Shown in pieces: positions 5,311 through 5,590 of a stretch of 5,590 bases of DNA (positions are counted from its first letter, which is position 1; each line of letters opens with the position of its first letter). The position numbers and the translations under genes were made by a program. The notes beneath the pieces were generated by a model, which had not been told where the DNA came from, ran no database searches, and worked only from the letters and a program-made list of their open reading frames with translations. Location of the stretch: assembly GCA_030550075.1 (NCBI GenBank), contig JAUQQB010000204.1, positions 1 through 5,590 of the forward strand, in the 5' to 3' direction. The DNA comes from Chloroflexota bacterium. GTDB taxonomy: Bacteria > Chloroflexota > Anaerolineae > Thermoflexales > Thermoflexaceae.

Positions 5311-5332
5311 GAACAGGAAAAGCCCTTTGTTT

Positions 5333-5365
5333 GTAGTAGGGCACGAAGCGAAGCGAAGTGCCCGT
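5333..5365 (+). repeat. REP-like palindrome, forward copy A
   Basis: GTAG foot, TA, stem arm GGGCAC (ending 5344), 13-nt loop GAAGCGAAGCGAA, arm GTGCCC, then GT. Its 12-nt left end is exactly complementary to 5400-5411, so it can fold locally or across the whole unit. Confidence 0.8.
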
Positions 5366-5387
5366 CATGGGTGTTCCCAAAAAGAGA

Positions 5388-5411
5388 ACGGGCACTGACG
5401 TGCCCTACTAC
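5388..5411 (-). repeat. REP-like palindrome, reverse copy A
   Basis: ACGGGCAC, loop TGAC, GTGCCCTACTAC. On the minus strand this is GTAGTAGGGCAC, loop GTCA, GTGCCCGT: the same head and arms as the forward copy with a much shorter loop. Confidence 0.8.
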
Positions 5412-5433
5412 GAACGGGAAAAGCCCTTTGTTT

Positions 5434-5465
5434 GTAGTAGGGCACGAAGCGAAGCGAGTGCCCGT
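5434..5465 (+). repeat. REP-like palindrome, forward copy B
   Basis: Identical to copy A except that the loop is one base shorter (GAAGCGAAGCGA), which accounts for the 100-bp rather than 101-bp unit. Confidence 0.8.
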
Positions 5466-5487
5466 CATAGGTGTTCCCAAAAAGAGA

Positions 5488-5511
5488 ACGGGCACTGACG
5501 TGCCCGACTAC
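5488..5511 (-). repeat. REP-like palindrome, reverse copy B
   Basis: Same as reverse copy A except T to G at 5506, which changes the linker between the foot and the stem (minus strand GTAG-TC-GGGCAC). The GTAG foot and the 6-bp stem are both kept. Confidence 0.75.
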
Positions 5512-5533
5512 GAACGGGAAAAGCCCTTTGTTT

Positions 5534-5566
5534 GTAGTAGGGCACGAAGCGAAGCGGAGTGCCCGT
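5534..5566 (+). repeat. REP-like palindrome, forward copy C
   Basis: GTAGTAGGGCAC, loop GAAGCGAAGCGGA, GTGCCCGT. One loop substitution against copy A. Its reverse partner, if present, lies beyond the window end. Confidence 0.8.
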
Positions 5567-5590
5567 TATAGGTGTTCCCAAAAAGAGAAC

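Larger units (their letters stand above)
5252..5590 (+). repeat. Tandem array of about 100-bp units made of inverted REP-like palindromes (BIME-like)
   Basis: Units start at 5333, 5434 and 5534 (periods 101 and 100 bp), preceded by a degenerate unit from 5252 and cut by the window end. Each full unit holds a forward palindrome, a 22 to 23-nt linker containing GTGTTCCCAAAAAGAG, a reverse copy of the same palindrome, then a 22-nt linker GAACGGGAAAAGCCC plus TTTGTTT. The linkers are nearly identical between copies, so amplification looks recent. The degenerate unit has lost the forward left arm, and its forward linker differs. Open frames through the array are by-products of the repeats. No transposase is in the window. 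Confidence 0.88.

Noticed and set aside
5299..5571. A 90-codon plus-strand frame and a 62-codon minus-strand frame in the repeat array
   Set aside because: They are translations of the tandem palindromes, repeat with the unit, and have no ribosome binding site.
5252..5590. CRISPR array
   Set aside because: Units are about 100 bp with near-identical linkers. There are no unique spacers and no cas genes.

Overview
The window is GC-rich bacterial chromosome holding two divergent gene clusters, a non-coding left edge and a palindromic repeat array on the right edge. The high GC, the gene set (a DUF1028 protein with a C-terminal peptidoglycan-binding-like domain, a YqeC-MocA fusion, a LipM-type transferase, a short HicB-like protein) and the GTAG-type palindromes remind me of Chloroflexota such as Anaerolineae or Thermoflexus-like thermophiles. 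That placement is an inference from gene content only; no rRNA or other marker gene is present.

Minus-strand cluster (3540 down to 332): a DUF1028 Ntn-hydrolase-like protein, then a fusion of a YqeC-like domain with a MocA/MobA-type nucleotidyltransferase (molybdenum cofactor maturation), then a HAD-IIA (NagD-like) phosphatase. The first two genes overlap at TAATG, so translation is probably coupled. The HAD gene lies 114 nt further on, and that spacer is almost completely filled by inverted repeats, one of which contains the HAD start codon. Downstream, positions 1-331 hold no convincing gene, but they hold two hairpins (79-111 and 180-200) and a four-run G-tract at 1-26.

Divergent intergenic region (3541-3873): no convincing gene. 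It holds a perfect 8-bp hairpin, a second nested hairpin and weak -10-like hexamers for each direction.

Plus-strand cluster (3874 to 5221): an orphan HicB-like small protein, a LipM/lipoate-ligase family protein whose ATG overlaps the HicB stop (ATGA), and a DUF503 (YlxP-like) protein 11 nt later with a good ribosome binding site. This looks like one transcription unit.

Right edge (5252 to 5590): about 100-bp tandem units. Each unit is a pair of inverted copies of one palindrome, GTAG-TA-GGGCAC-loop-GTGCCCGT, with different loops in the two orientations. The GTAG foot beside a hairpin is the hallmark of REP elements mobilised by RAYT (Y1-type) transposases, and the paired layout resembles a BIME. 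The array runs off the window. It is the best candidate here for an undescribed element family; the structured leader before the HAD gene is the second best.
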